Position numbers and translations under genes: made by a program
Part shown: in pieces, positions 7,762 through 16,459 of the stretch
Numbering within the stretch: the first letter of the stretch is position 1
Layout of the letters: each line of letters starts with the position of its first letter
Source of the DNA: an uncultured Hungatella sp.
GTDB taxonomy: Bacteria > Bacillota > Clostridia > Lachnospirales > Lachnospiraceae
Assembly (NCBI GenBank): GCA_910586845.1
Contig: CAJUJV010000009.1
Location: forward strand, 9,572 to 72,571
DNA: 63,000 nucleotides
Direction: 5' to 3'
Notes under the pieces: model-generated
The model's database searches: none
What the model was told of the DNA's origin: nothing
Seen by the model: the letters and a program-made list of their open reading frames with translations, nothing else

Positions 7762-7855
7762 GCACAGTAATAATCAATCGCTGATTTTTCTTTGCGTTTA
7801 TTTTTTCCAATGGTTGAATGGTTTTTCCATCATAATAGCCCTCTAATGCTAACAT
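7610..7855 (-). CDS. Possible antitoxin-like small protein (partly degenerate)
   Basis: Of 81 residues, the first 35 (MLALEGYYDGKTIQPLEKIN, then KKNQRLIITVLDD) match the short beta-strand pattern of small antitoxins that pair with PIN toxins, in which a YDGK-like turn, PLE and QRxxITV recur. After about residue 40 the sequence becomes cysteine- and arginine-rich and unlike the family, and overlaps a second frame, so the C-terminus is probably frameshifted. No PIN-domain toxin follows. The reading of the N-terminus is reasonably good, but function as a working antitoxin is unlikely. Confidence 0.4.
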   Translation of the reverse strand: MLALEGYYDGKTIQPLEKINAKKNQRLIITVLDDFISETPKTEKKKQQGDLCSCPRMESERAFLSESIYRFSRKKNTLEIL

Positions 7856-8101
7856 AGCCTCACCTCTTTCAACTCATAATCCAACTGCTATTCTGTTATA
7901 CCCTAAAAGAACAGCGGATAGAAACCAATATTTATCAAGTTTTCAAGATAATAAAAGACGAGTGACAAGGCATTTTCAGCCCCTATCACTCGTTCCGCCA
8001 CCTTTTCGCCACTGCTAAAGGCCTTCTTTCACAACCATTCAAAAATCCGGCTCGCCAGCAAGCCCCCTCGGATAAAGGATTTCCGGCAAGACATAGAAAA
8101 A
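7856..8101. other. Non-coding stretch beside tRNA-Gly
   Basis: No convincing gene. It contains an 8-bp inverted repeat ACGAGTGA/TCACTCGT (7958-7965 and 7986-7993). The position next to a tRNA 3' end and a patch of degraded small genes fits an old integration site, but I found no second copy of the tRNA tail that would mark an att repeat. Confidence 0.3.
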
Positions 8102-8172
8102 AGCGGGTGATGGGAATCGAACCCACGTATCCAGCTTGGAAGGCTGGTGTTCTACCATTGAACTACACCCGC
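8102..8172 (-). tRNA. tRNA-Gly (TCC)
   Basis: A cloverleaf is readable on the minus strand: acceptor GCGGGTG/CACCCGC, D-arm, anticodon stem CCAGC/GCTGG with loop CTTCCAA giving anticodon TCC, and T-loop GGTTCGATTCC. 71 nt. CCA is not encoded. Confidence 0.95.
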
Positions 8173-8228
8173 GTAATATAATACCTATTCAGTTATATAA
8201 CTCTGAGACGGAACAGATTCCCTCTCAA

Positions 8229-8301
<73 letters not shown>

Positions 8302-8471
8302 CTGTCTCGTCACCGTGTACATTGTGACTTCGGACTTGAATAGTCTACCTCATTTTCAGGAAAATGTCAATGATTTTTTCGTTGTAAGCAAGATAAATGT
8401 AAACAGGATAACTATATGGGGCCTGACTCCATAATTGTACCGGCCCATGACGAACGGAAGGGCAGGTGACT

Positions 8472-8511
8472 CGTCATGGCAGGAGGCTTTCCCGTAACCT
8501 CCTGCCTGACG
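8472..8511 (-). terminator. Stem-loop downstream of the surface-protein gene
   Basis: CGTCA-GGCAGGAGG pairs with CCTCCTGCC-TGACG (about 14 bp with one bulge) just after the minus-strand stop at 8529. There is no T-run, so termination is likely but not certain. The rest of 8302-8471 shows no gene. Confidence 0.5.
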
Positions 8512-8528
8512 TCGAAATCAATCCGGCC

Positions 8529-9413
8529 TTATGCTGTTCTGTTCTCCAAGGTCCCGTTTCCCGCCCGGGCATTTGCTTCCGGCAGATTTCCGCCAGCCGC
8601 AGAGCTGTTTTCTCCTGTACTTCCTCCGCCCTCCGCCGGAGTGTTGGCTTCCGGCAGATTTTCGCCGGCTGCCAAAGCATTTTCTCCTGTATTCCCGTCC
8701 TCTATCAGCGCATTTCTCTCTGAGGGATTTTCGCCGGCGGGGGTATTTGCTTCTGTGCTGCCTCCGTTATCCGGCGAACCGGTCTCTTCCCCTGTCCCTT
8801 CACCTGCCGGCGGCTGGTTTTCTTCTGACTCGTTTCCGTTTTCCGGCGGAACATTTTCCCCGGATTCATCCTCACCGGCTGGCGGTCTGTCTCCTTCTGT
8901 CCCGCCCCCGCTCTCTGACGGATCTGTTTCTCCCGACGAACTCTCATCCGCAGGCGGCTGACTTCCCTCTGTTTCATTTCCGCTCTCCGACGAATCCGTT
9001 CCTCCTGACGGACTTTCACCACCCGGCTCATGATTCCCTTCTGACATGCTCTCGTCAGCTGACGGAGCGCTTTCCTCTGCCTTGCTCTCACTGGTCGGCG
9101 GAACACTTTCTTCTGAGGTGCTTTCGTCGGCTGGCGGGGCACTTTCCTCCGCCTTGCTTTCACCTGCTGGCGAGTCTGCAGTACCTGAGGTGCTTCCGCC
9201 CGATGAGGCGCCGGCATCGCCTGACGTGTTTCCACCCGATGAGGCACCGGCACTGCCTGACGTGCTCTCGCCGGCTGACGGAATGCTTTCTCCTGCCGTG
9301 CTTTCACCGGTTGACGGAGCGGTTCCCTCCGCCGTGCTCTCACTCTCTGCAGAAGGGACTGTCTCTCCCATGGCTCCGGAGGGAGCTGTCGTCCTCTCTC
9401 TCCATCTCCTCAT
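8529..9413 (-). pseudogene. Low-complexity repeat tail of the surface protein, separated by a frameshift
   Basis: About 290 residues, nearly all Ser, Gly, Glu, Ala, Pro and Thr, in short degenerate repeats such as PSAGEST, SSGGSTSG, ESKAEESAP and ADESTSEE. This looks like a long flexible extracellular stalk. It has no ribosome site of its own and continues, one frame off, the protein encoded at 9340-10617. The switch falls at a CT-dinucleotide run (9395-9405). There is no LPxTG, membrane anchor or cell-wall binding domain at the end. It is a broken C-terminal half or a phase-variable extension. Confidence 0.55.
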
Positions 9414-10617
9414 CTGCCGTTACCATCCATGTGACGATCACTTTGGGAGCCGCGTCCGTCAGCTCAGACCAGTCCCCATTGCCGTTGACTGCCCCTGTAA
9501 GCCGAAAAGAGTAGCTGCTGCCTTTCTCGTCCCCGTCTGATACCCCGTCGACTGTCACACAGATAGAAGCCCCGTACTCCTCGTCAATAGCCACCGTCTG
9601 ATCGCCATCCGTCAGCGCCAGATAGAGGCTGGGATCTGTATCATCGATAAAATCCCTGTCATCGGTCATGACGATCCCTCCGAGGGAATCCGGAACCACC
9701 GACGCAGTCAGCTCCACCTCCACCGGCGCACTTCCCTTATTGATAATGGTCAGGGCGTCGCTGGAGCTGCTGTATGTTTCTTCCGCCGACTTGTCGGAAT
9801 GCCGGAAGAAGAGGGTAGCTCCTTCCTCAAACCTGCTGCCCTCATAAGCTGCCGCCTCCGTCTTGGTGATCAGCTGCTGAGGATCCAAGATAAAGTCAAA
9901 AACGTCATCGGTTCCCACGGGAAGGATGACCTGAAATACATGATCTGTCTCTTCCGACTCCGACACGGTACCGGTTCCCGCCTGCCGGGCCTCTGCTCCA
10001 GAAGATGCTGTCTCCGAGGCCGGGTCTGACTCCGACACGGCACCTGTTCCGGTTTCCTGATTTGGCTTTGTCTCTGTGCCCGTCCCGGCTGCCTGATCCG
10101 GCTTCGTCTCTGCGCCTGCCCCGGCTGTCTGATCCGGCTTCGTCTCTGTGTCTGTCCCCGTTGTCTGATCCGGCTTTATCTCTGTGCCTGTCCCCGTGGC
10201 CGGATCCTGTTTTGCATCAGCACCGGTCTCTGAGGACTGGTCTGAATTCGCGCCAGCACCAGCCTCTGAGGACTGATCCGTCTTTGTCCCGGCATCAGAC
10301 TCCCGGGCTGTTTCTTTTTCGGCGTTGTTTTCTGATTCCCCGCCTGACTCTGCCGCAGGATCTGTCTCTGTATCCCGGCCAGACTCCGACCCGGGATCTG
10401 CCTCCAAAACAGTATTGTTTCCTGCCGCCTGATCTGAATCTGCATCGGCGCCGGCCTCTGACTCCCTGGCTGTCTCTTCTGCAAGTCCTGATTCTCCCGC
10501 CTGATCTGACCGGGCATTTATCACCTGTCTCATCTCCCAGGCAGATGCAGTCACCGAAGATTCCGACAATACCATCAATGCCGCTATGATCAGTGCCGCC
10601 AATCCTTTTCTTTTCAA
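9340..10617 (-). CDS. Secreted low-complexity surface protein (N-terminal part)
   Basis: TTG 10617 is chosen because it overlaps the upstream stop (TTGA) with GGGAGG 8 nt ahead; further-upstream codons lie inside the previous gene. A signal peptide (LKRKGLAALIIAALMVLSES, cleavage near ASA) is followed by about 200 residues of Asp/Glu/Thr/Gly/Ala repeats such as TGTETKPDQ. A folded domain of about 190 residues (VFQVILPVGTDDVFDFILDP through VIVTWMVTADEE) has alternating beta-strand character. The frame then ends quickly after the CT run, while a long Ser-rich continuation exists in the next frame. Function is unknown; adhesion or a surface coat is plausible. Confidence 0.7.
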   Translation of the reverse strand: MKRKGLAALIIAALMVLSESSVTASAWEMRQVINARSDQAGESGLAEETARESEAGADADSDQAAGNNTVLEADPGSESGRDTETDPAAESGGESENNAEKETARESDAGTKTDQSSEAGAGANSDQSSETGADAKQDPATGTGTEIKPDQTTGTDTETKPDQTAGAGAETKPDQAAGTGTETKPNQETGTGAVSESDPASETASSGAEARQAGTGTVSESEETDHVFQVILPVGTDDVFDFILDPQQLITKTEAAAYEGSRFEEGATLFFRHSDKSAEETYSSSSDALTIINKGSAPVEVELTASVVPDSLGGIVMTDDRDFIDDTDPSLYLALTDGDQTVAIDEEYGASICVTVDGVSDGDEKGSSYSFRLTGAVNGNGDWSELTDAAPKVIVTWMVTADEEMEREDDSSLRSHGRDSPFCRE

Positions 10618-11427
10618 ACCGAAACGCCTCCCTTCTCTGATCCCTGGATGCATTCTCTCAGACTTTCCACTGTGGAACTCAGTCCTTCTCCCACAGGCAC
10701 TCTGGCCTTCCAGTCAAGACCCTCTAACTTGGATCCGTCCAGCATAGCCCTGGTGGCTGTGGAATATCCCTTCCTCTCCGACTCTTCGGGAAGCTCAAAT
10801 ACCACCCGGGTTCCGACGATCCCGGCCAGGCGCTCTGCCAGTTCCTTTAAAGTTATATCAGACTCCCTGTCTGCCACATTATAGGCCTCCCCGGAGCCGT
10901 TTACTCTCCGGATAACCGGCCCGCAGAGTATTGCAGTCCAGGTATCCCAGATACTTCTCGTCAAATTTTTCCTGATCTCCCCGGTTCTCGCCGTACACTT
11001 CCACGGAGCACACAAAGCAGAACCGGCTGAGTCCGTGGGATGCTCCGTAATCCAGGAGATTTTTCGTACCGAAGACATTGGAAGCGATCGTCCCTATGGA
11101 ATCCTGGGCATACTGGCGGGGGTGGGTGTTGCTGGCCGCATGAACGATAATATCCGCAGGTCCGCACTCCGGTATCTGCTGATTGACATCACAGGAAATA
11201 TATCGAAACCGGCTATGGTCAAAATACATTCCGAGTCTGGCCCTGGCCGCGGTCTCATTTCTGCTGAGAGCGATCACCCTGATCTCTCCGTGAAGCATCA
11301 AAAGATCTGTCAGGCATTTCCCGATCATGCCTGTGGCGCCGGAGATCATCACGGTCTTCCCTTCCAGCTTCTGCCACAGCCTGTCCTGGCCGGACCAGGC
11401 CCTTAACTCTTCCTCATATTTTGCCAT
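10614..11427 (-). pseudogene. NAD-dependent epimerase/dehydratase with internal deletion
   Basis: The N-terminal frame (11427-10879) shows a clean short-chain epimerase: VMISGATGMIGKCLTDLL nucleotide loop, VHAASNTHP, and the active-site S-x(n)-Y-P-E-S-K. Immediately after AGYPESKR the sequence jumps, one frame off, to the far C-terminal part (NGSGEAYNVADRESDITLKE to 10614). About 80-100 codons of the substrate domain are therefore missing. The start ATG 11427 follows AAAGGAG. The gene belonged to the same polysaccharide/surface operon as the downstream protein, to which it is translationally coupled. It cannot make a normal enzyme. Confidence 0.75.
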
Positions 11428-11613
11428 GTTCTCTCCTTTTCCCGGGCCGGGCCCCGACGGGCTCTGCAGACTTTATTTCTGCTGCCTGTTCTGCCTGCGG
11501 GGGGATATGGGGCGGGAACGGCCAGCCGCAGAACTGTAGTATTGCGCTGACAGGCAGACAGGTCCCTATTTAACAGAAATGTAGAAAAATATTTTCCTGG
11601 CAATAAATATATT

Positions 11614-13127
11614 ACTCAACTTTCCCACCAATAAAACTGATGCAAATGCTTGAATTATCAAGCAAAAAATGTAATAAATTCCTGTATTGACATTAAAACA
11701 GCACCTAATCTTTGGTATAATAAGATCACCACAATACAAATCATACAAAGAAGAGGTGCTGATCTTATGATAAACCAAATGAGCCAAAATGAAAATACCC
11801 AAAATCAGTTTTCCAATGCAATCAGAGAACTAAAGGTTGGGAAACTGCTGCGCAGGGCAAACATTACCAAATCCTGCGGTATTTCCGCATATGAGGTGTT
11901 CCAGTTCCTCCTGCTGTTAGTATTTCAAGGAAAGAACCTTTTCCGGTTTCTCAATTCAAAGCGGAAAGACCTGGCAGTCTCCAAGAATACTTATTACCGT
12001 TTTTTAAATGATACGTCCTTCAACTGGACAAGGTTCCTTCTGCTCCTGTCTGCAAAAGTAACCAGCGCTTTCAGCGCCCTTACCAGACCGGAACGGATAA
12101 AAGTGCTGGTTCTGGATGATTCTGTGGTTAAACGTAACCGCAGTAAAGCCGTGGAACTCCTCGCACGGGTATATGACCATGTAGAGCATAAATACCAGAA
12201 AGGATTTACCATGCTTACTCTGGGATGGTCTGATGGATATAGTTTTGTTCCAGTCGGCTTCAACCTTCTTTCTTCCGCAAAGAAAAGCAACCGCTATCAG
12301 GAAATATCTGATCAGATTGACCACCGTACCAATGGCTACAAAGCCCGTAAGGAAAGCCTTTTGTCAAAGCCGGAAGCGGCAATCCGTTTAATCCGCAAGG
12401 CACTGGCTGCTGGAATCCAGGCAGACTATGTCCTTATGGACACCTGGTTCACAACAGAGCCGATGCTGGCAAAAATATTAGAGACCGGCCCTGATGTGAT
12501 CGGAATGGTAAAACAGCTGAAGCAGCGTTACAGCTACCGTGGAAAGCTCTATACCCTGCCGGAACTGCGCAGGTTTGTACACTATGATAACAGCAAAAAC
12601 ATTTTTGGCTCCATTGTGGTGTCCACCAAAACCGGAATCCCCGTGAAGATTGTCATTGTGCGCAACCGAAATAAAAAGAGCGAATGCCTGTACCTGCTCA
12701 GCACCGACTGCAGTTTAAGTGATTCTGAGATTGTACGCATTTATGGAAACCGGTGGTCAATTGAATGCTTTTTCAAAGCATCAAAGTCCTTTTTAAAACT
12801 CGGCACGGAGTTCCAGAGCCGTACTTATGACGCCATGGTCAGCCATACAGCAATTGTATTCACCAGGTATACCATACTGGAATGGATACGCCGTAAAGAA
12901 AATGATGAGAAAACTTATGGTGAGTTATTCTTCATGTTCTGTGATGACATCCGGGACATGGATTTAACCAGTGCACTTCAAAGCCTTATGGCTCTGTTTG
13001 CAGAGCAGCTTTCTACTTTGTCGGCAGATATTACAGCCTGTATCAAAAGTAAAGTGACTGAATGGATGGACTCTCAGGCAGCATTTATACAGGCTTTGTT
13101 TGAAAATATCTGCTGGGAAAGTTGAGT
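11614..13127 (+). mobile_element. IS4-family insertion sequence
   Basis: Terminal inverted repeats of 17 bp with one mismatch bound the element: ACTCAACTTTCCCACCA at 11614-11630 and its complement at 13111-13127. TATT directly flanks both ends and may be a 4-bp target duplication. One transposase gene fills the interior, ending inside the right repeat. The element is AT-richer than its surroundings. It separates the broken epimerase/surface-protein genes from the membrane protein and glycerophosphotransferase, so it probably split one former locus. Confidence 0.85.
11767..13125 (+). CDS. IS4-type DDE transposase
   Basis: 452 residues. Catalytic Asp candidates lie in VLVLDDSVV and YVLMDTWFTT. 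The family YREK signature is complete in YGNRWSIECFFKASKSF (Y-2-R-3-E-6-K). An N-terminal helical DNA-binding region precedes the RNase H-like fold. ATG 11767 follows AGAGG; a TATAAT box lies at 11716-11721 within the element. It appears intact, so the element may still move. A perfect copy elsewhere in the genome would confirm recent activity. Confidence 0.93.
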   Translation: MINQMSQNENTQNQFSNAIRELKVGKLLRRANITKSCGISAYEVFQFLLLLVFQGKNLFRFLNSKRKDLAVSKNTYYRFLNDTSFNWTRFLLLLSAKVTSAFSALTRPERIKVLVLDDSVVKRNRSKAVELLARVYDHVEHKYQKGFTMLTLGWSDGYSFVPVGFNLLSSAKKSNRYQEISDQIDHRTNGYKARKESLLSKPEAAIRLIRKALAAGIQADYVLMDTWFTTEPMLAKILETGPDVIGMVKQLKQRYSYRGKLYTLPELRRFVHYDNSKNIFGSIVVSTKTGIPVKIVIVRNRNKKSECLYLLSTDCSLSDSEIVRIYGNRWSIECFFKASKSFLKLGTEFQSRTYDAMVSHTAIVFTRYTILEWIRRKENDEKTYGELFFMFCDDIRDMDLTSALQSLMALFAEQLSTLSADITACIKSKVTEWMDSQAAFIQALFENICWES

Positions 13128-13151
13128 TATTAATTTGTTTCAATTGAAACC

Positions 13152-13706
13152 TTAGTTAGCCACCACGACAGTCACTGCCATCCGCAGCGTTGCCAGGGTG
13201 TTCTGTTCCTCATCTACCAGATGGTAAGTGAGAGTACATTCATATGTGCCTGCATCCAGATCCGTATCCAGCTTAATATCTTTCAGATAGCTGCCTACCG
13301 GAATAACCGGCGATTCATAGATAATGTTTCCTGTATCGTCCAGCTGCAGATCAAAATAGACAGAATTTGTATTTGCAGTCGAGTTTTCTACATAGGCATT
13401 ATCCGAAATTGATGTTCCATCCTGAAAGTTCCATGTAGAATTCATCGTCACTTCATAGGTTCCCGGAACCATCGCTTCCTCTCTATTCAGAATCTCCACC
13501 GCCATCTCTTCCGCATTTTCCTCATTAATAACCACATTTCTCTTAGACGGCATAGTCGTCTCTTCCAAGTCACTCCCCGTATCGCCGTGCCCTTTTAACA
13601 GCAAAATCACGACGACCAAAAGAAGCACAATAATCACTGCACATAAAATCAGCAGCATCCGTGGGGTCTTTTCCTGTCCCTGATTTTCTTTCTTTTCTTC
13701 TTTCAT
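13152..13706 (-). CDS. Single-pass membrane protein with extracellular beta domain
   Basis: 184 residues. A charged cytoplasmic head of about 15 residues is followed by one membrane segment (about 16-38, LLILCAVIIVLLLVVVILLL), a short linker, and an extracellular domain rich in beta-strand pattern with paired GTYEVTMNSTW and GTYECTLTYHL motifs. No catalytic motif is seen. The start ATG 13706 has GAGG in GGAGGTTTAGAGG and follows the glycerophosphotransferase stop by 5 nt, so the two are one operon. Its role is probably at the cell envelope; the family is not recognised. Confidence 0.7.
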   Translation of the reverse strand: MKEEKKENQGQEKTPRMLLILCAVIIVLLLVVVILLLKGHGDTGSDLEETTMPSKRNVVINEENAEEMAVEILNREEAMVPGTYEVTMNSTWNFQDGTSISDNAYVENSTANTNSVYFDLQLDDTGNIIYESPVIPVGSYLKDIKLDTDLDAGTYECTLTYHLVDEEQNTLATLRMAVTVVVAN

Positions 13707-13711
13707 ATCCT

Positions 13712-15019
13712 CTAAACCTCCACATTCTGTATCATCACCGGTATCCCCTTCTCCTTACACAATTCCACCACCGAACTCCAATCCCCGTAATACCCATCGC
13801 TCAGCGCAATCGCCCGATCCAGATCCGCTGTATCGTCATAGATCCCCCATCCGTCACTTCTATATCTATCCACAATCCCTTCATACTCTTCCCGCAGCCC
13901 AGGCCTCATGGCCTTAATAGTAGCCTCCATCAGCGGGTGCGGCCTCCACAGCAGTGTCACCTCGTCCCTGTTCTCATGGAACACCCGCAGCACATCCCGT
14001 ATCTTTGCCAGCATCTTCTCATCATTCTGCAACAGCGCCGACACGCTGGTATTATAGAAGACGACCTTTCTCCAGCTCCCGTCCGGTTTTTCTATGATTC
14101 GCTTCCACTCCTCCGGCACCGCCACATCTTCTTTCCTGGTATTCATGACCTTATCCGTCTTAGGAGACCCCAGCCCTAGAATCTTCTCCTCCCAGTATTT
14201 TCTGGAAGCTTCCCCTGCCGCTTTTGTCAATGCCCTGACGTAAGCCTTTTTCATATTTTCAGACTGCACAATGACTTTGTCTGCATTGATCACTCCTGGA
14301 GTGGTACAGAAGTGGGAGATGCCGTTTACAGCTTCTTCATTTTCCGGATCAATGTCTCCTAAAATTAAATAAGATACATATACTAATTTATCTGTGAACT
14401 GTTTTAAATTATTTGAGTAAAAACAGGGCATCACGCTGGTTACAAAATTGTTATTATCATACGGATTATGTATAAAGATAAGGTCAGGGCGTCGGTCTGC
14501 AAAGTCATAGGTTTTATAGTCGGTGATGGGGACATAATCGGGATATTGATCTCCTTCATAGTGCATCTCACCAAAACTGCCGTCCGGCTTTTTATCGTAA
14601 TAGGGGATAGGGATTACATAGGCATCACAGTCCGGATCTTCATCTGCCGCTTTCCATATACTTTCCAGAGAATCCCACATGGAAGCCTTGTATGGCAGAA
14701 ATACGGCCTCCGAACGGATATGGATGTCGTTTTTGATACTGTTTTTGATACTGTTTCCGATCCGGATCAACTCTTTTGCCAGAGTGTTATGTACCTGGTT
14801 GCTGTTGATCCCGGCAGACTGTAGGACTTTTTCGTATATCTGATAAAGCACTTCACAGTAATTTTCCAACAGGGAAATGGTGGGAAATCCTTCTCCTTCC
14901 ATGGCTTCTATCTTTTCTCCCAGACCGATGGCGCAGTTTTGGCACTGTTCCAGCAGTTCCAGGGTCGCAGCCAGGTTTCTTGCATCCAATGTCCTTTTTA
15001 TGGTTGTGTGGGTCTGCAT
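13712..15019 (-). CDS. CDP-glycerol glycerophosphotransferase-like protein, possibly 5'-truncated
   Basis: 435 residues. The N-terminal helical domain (LEQCQNCAIGLGEKIEAMEG) is followed by a glycosyltransferase-B-like part containing LLWRPHPLMEATI and SDGYYGDWSSVVELC, the family's HP and (D/G)xSS signatures. Such enzymes transfer glycerol-phosphate units to teichoic-acid-like or surface polymers. ATG 15019 lacks a ribosome site. The same frame continues upstream as protein-like ADKRQAEEIIDLL without a start codon, inside the 3' end of the TnpB-like gene. The original start was therefore probably lost when that gene arrived. Confidence 0.72.
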   Translation of the reverse strand: MQTHTTIKRTLDARNLAATLELLEQCQNCAIGLGEKIEAMEGEGFPTISLLENYCEVLYQIYEKVLQSAGINSNQVHNTLAKELIRIGNSIKNSIKNDIHIRSEAVFLPYKASMWDSLESIWKAADEDPDCDAYVIPIPYYDKKPDGSFGEMHYEGDQYPDYVPITDYKTYDFADRRPDLIFIHNPYDNNNFVTSVMPCFYSNNLKQFTDKLVYVSYLILGDIDPENEEAVNGISHFCTTPGVINADKVIVQSENMKKAYVRALTKAAGEASRKYWEEKILGLGSPKTDKVMNTRKEDVAVPEEWKRIIEKPDGSWRKVVFYNTSVSALLQNDEKMLAKIRDVLRVFHENRDEVTLLWRPHPLMEATIKAMRPGLREEYEGIVDRYRSDGWGIYDDTADLDRAIALSDGYYGDWSSVVELCKEKGIPVMIQNVEV

Positions 15020-15027
15020 GAGCAGAT

Positions 15028-16347
15028 CTATGATTTCTTCTGCCTGCCGTTTGTCTGCCCGCGGTTCTTTATATTTCGGGCTGTGTTGGTCTTCTCTTCT
15101 GCTTCATAGCCGCATCGGGGGCAGCAAAACTTTCCTTCTTCCCTGACTCCTGCGGCTCCGCAGCTGCTGCACTGGCTGCTGATGTCCTTGCCGAACACCT
15201 CCGCCAACTCTATGGACTGCTCTTTGCATTTCTGGGTCAGACGCCTTCGGATATATCCTCTCTGCCACATGGAGACCGAATAATTGATCCTCCGGTTTCC
15301 TCCGCCTCTTCTGGGACGGGGCAGCTTCGCCATATAGATGATCTCCGGCTTTTCCGTCTCCAGAAACCGGTTCAGTTCGTGGTTAATGTAGCTGTGAAGC
15401 TGTTCCCGCATCCGTCTTTTTCTGGCATTGTATTTCTTTCTTCCCGGGTTGTTTTCCCGGTTGCGGTTGTAGATCCCTGTCTGAAGGCGGATCCAGTCTG
15501 CATATTCGATCTGCAATTTCCCCAGTTCTTCACCGTAGCAGTGTCCCTGATCCGTGGTCAGCATAGTGTGAAATCCCACAGCCAAACCCACCTGATTCAC
15601 ATAATCCTCGTGGCTTTGGACGGTCACATCTACAGGAACCTTGATCTCGATTCCTCCCTGCTCCGGCAGCAGTTTCAGGTAGATCTGGCGTGTATAACGA
15701 TTGTTGTCTGTCAGCGGTATGAAAATCCGCTTCCTTTTTTCTTTCATGGCAATGTAGATCCCATGGTCTTCATAGCGATATGCTTTCTCGGACAGGGAAA
15801 ACCCGTCGGCCGAATCGGTATGCTGTCTGCCATGGCATTTTCTCACCTGCCTGCACAGATAGCGGTGAAGCTTTTCCGGATCCACATCCCGGGCCAGCTG
15901 TTCATAAGTCTTCTGCATCTCTCCCGGAAGTTTTATGACCTTTTGGTTCAGCACCGCCTGAAAGGCATTGTTGACTTTTATGAGGAAACGGAGATAATGC
16001 TTTTCTTCCGGGGAAAATCCCTGGTTTTTGCCCACCAGTTCCAGGACCTTTGTTTTGGTCCTGCTCCACTGACTTTTGATATCTCCCAGGGCATCGAATA
16101 TGGCCAGGTAATAATACACAGACGGAAGTCCCAGGCGTGCCCTAAGACCGCTGCCTGTCATCTCATTCTGCACCGTATAACCTGGATAGATCTTTGACAG
16201 ACTGCCGATTCCTCCATAACAGGTGTATACATAGTTTTTCACCGTCCTGCAGTCTTCGGCGATCTCCTGAAGTTTCCGCATGTTCTCTGCCGAAACCGGT
16301 CCCTGACTGTACTGATGGATGGTCTTGCAAATCTTTTCCTGCGACAT
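15028..16347 (-). CDS. TnpB-like protein with dead RuvC site (candidate RNA-guided repressor)
   Basis: 439 residues from ATG 16347 (a TTG at 16389 is possible). A helical N-terminal half is followed by a RuvC/zinc-ribbon C-terminal half typical of IS605/IS1341 TnpB. The zinc finger is intact: CSSCG, then CCPRCG. All three catalytic acids appear replaced: G-I-D-x-G reads GLAVG (D to A, about 256), the VxEDL glutamate reads IYMAKL (E to M, about 339), and D-x-N-A-A reads KTNTA (D to K, about 419). No TnpA is nearby. Loss of all three while the fold and finger persist resembles the TldR repressors. Its 3' end runs into the glycerophosphotransferase gene. Confidence 0.78.
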   Translation of the reverse strand: MSQEKICKTIHQYSQGPVSAENMRKLQEIAEDCRTVKNYVYTCYGGIGSLSKIYPGYTVQNEMTGSGLRARLGLPSVYYYLAIFDALGDIKSQWSRTKTKVLELVGKNQGFSPEEKHYLRFLIKVNNAFQAVLNQKVIKLPGEMQKTYEQLARDVDPEKLHRYLCRQVRKCHGRQHTDSADGFSLSEKAYRYEDHGIYIAMKEKRKRIFIPLTDNNRYTRQIYLKLLPEQGGIEIKVPVDVTVQSHEDYVNQVGLAVGFHTMLTTDQGHCYGEELGKLQIEYADWIRLQTGIYNRNRENNPGRKKYNARKRRMREQLHSYINHELNRFLETEKPEIIYMAKLPRPRRGGGNRRINYSVSMWQRGYIRRRLTQKCKEQSIELAEVFGKDISSQCSSCGAAGVREEGKFCCPRCGYEAEEKTNTARNIKNRGQTNGRQKKS

Positions 16348-16459
16348 ATCGGCTTTTTTCTCCTCACAGATCCCTGGGCAATGACCCAAAAAGTGTGGTT
16401 TTTATCTCTTTTTTGTGATATTATCATGATACCAATATTCACACTCAGGAGGCTTTTTC

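Noticed and set aside
8476..9540. Several long plus- and minus-strand open frames over the surface-protein stalk
   Set aside because: Low-complexity codons leave all frames open. Only the frame continuing the signal-peptide protein has sensible surface-protein composition.
11767..13125. IS element as cargo-carrying transposon including the flanking envelope genes
   Set aside because: The inverted repeats tightly bound the transposase alone; the neighbours lie outside.
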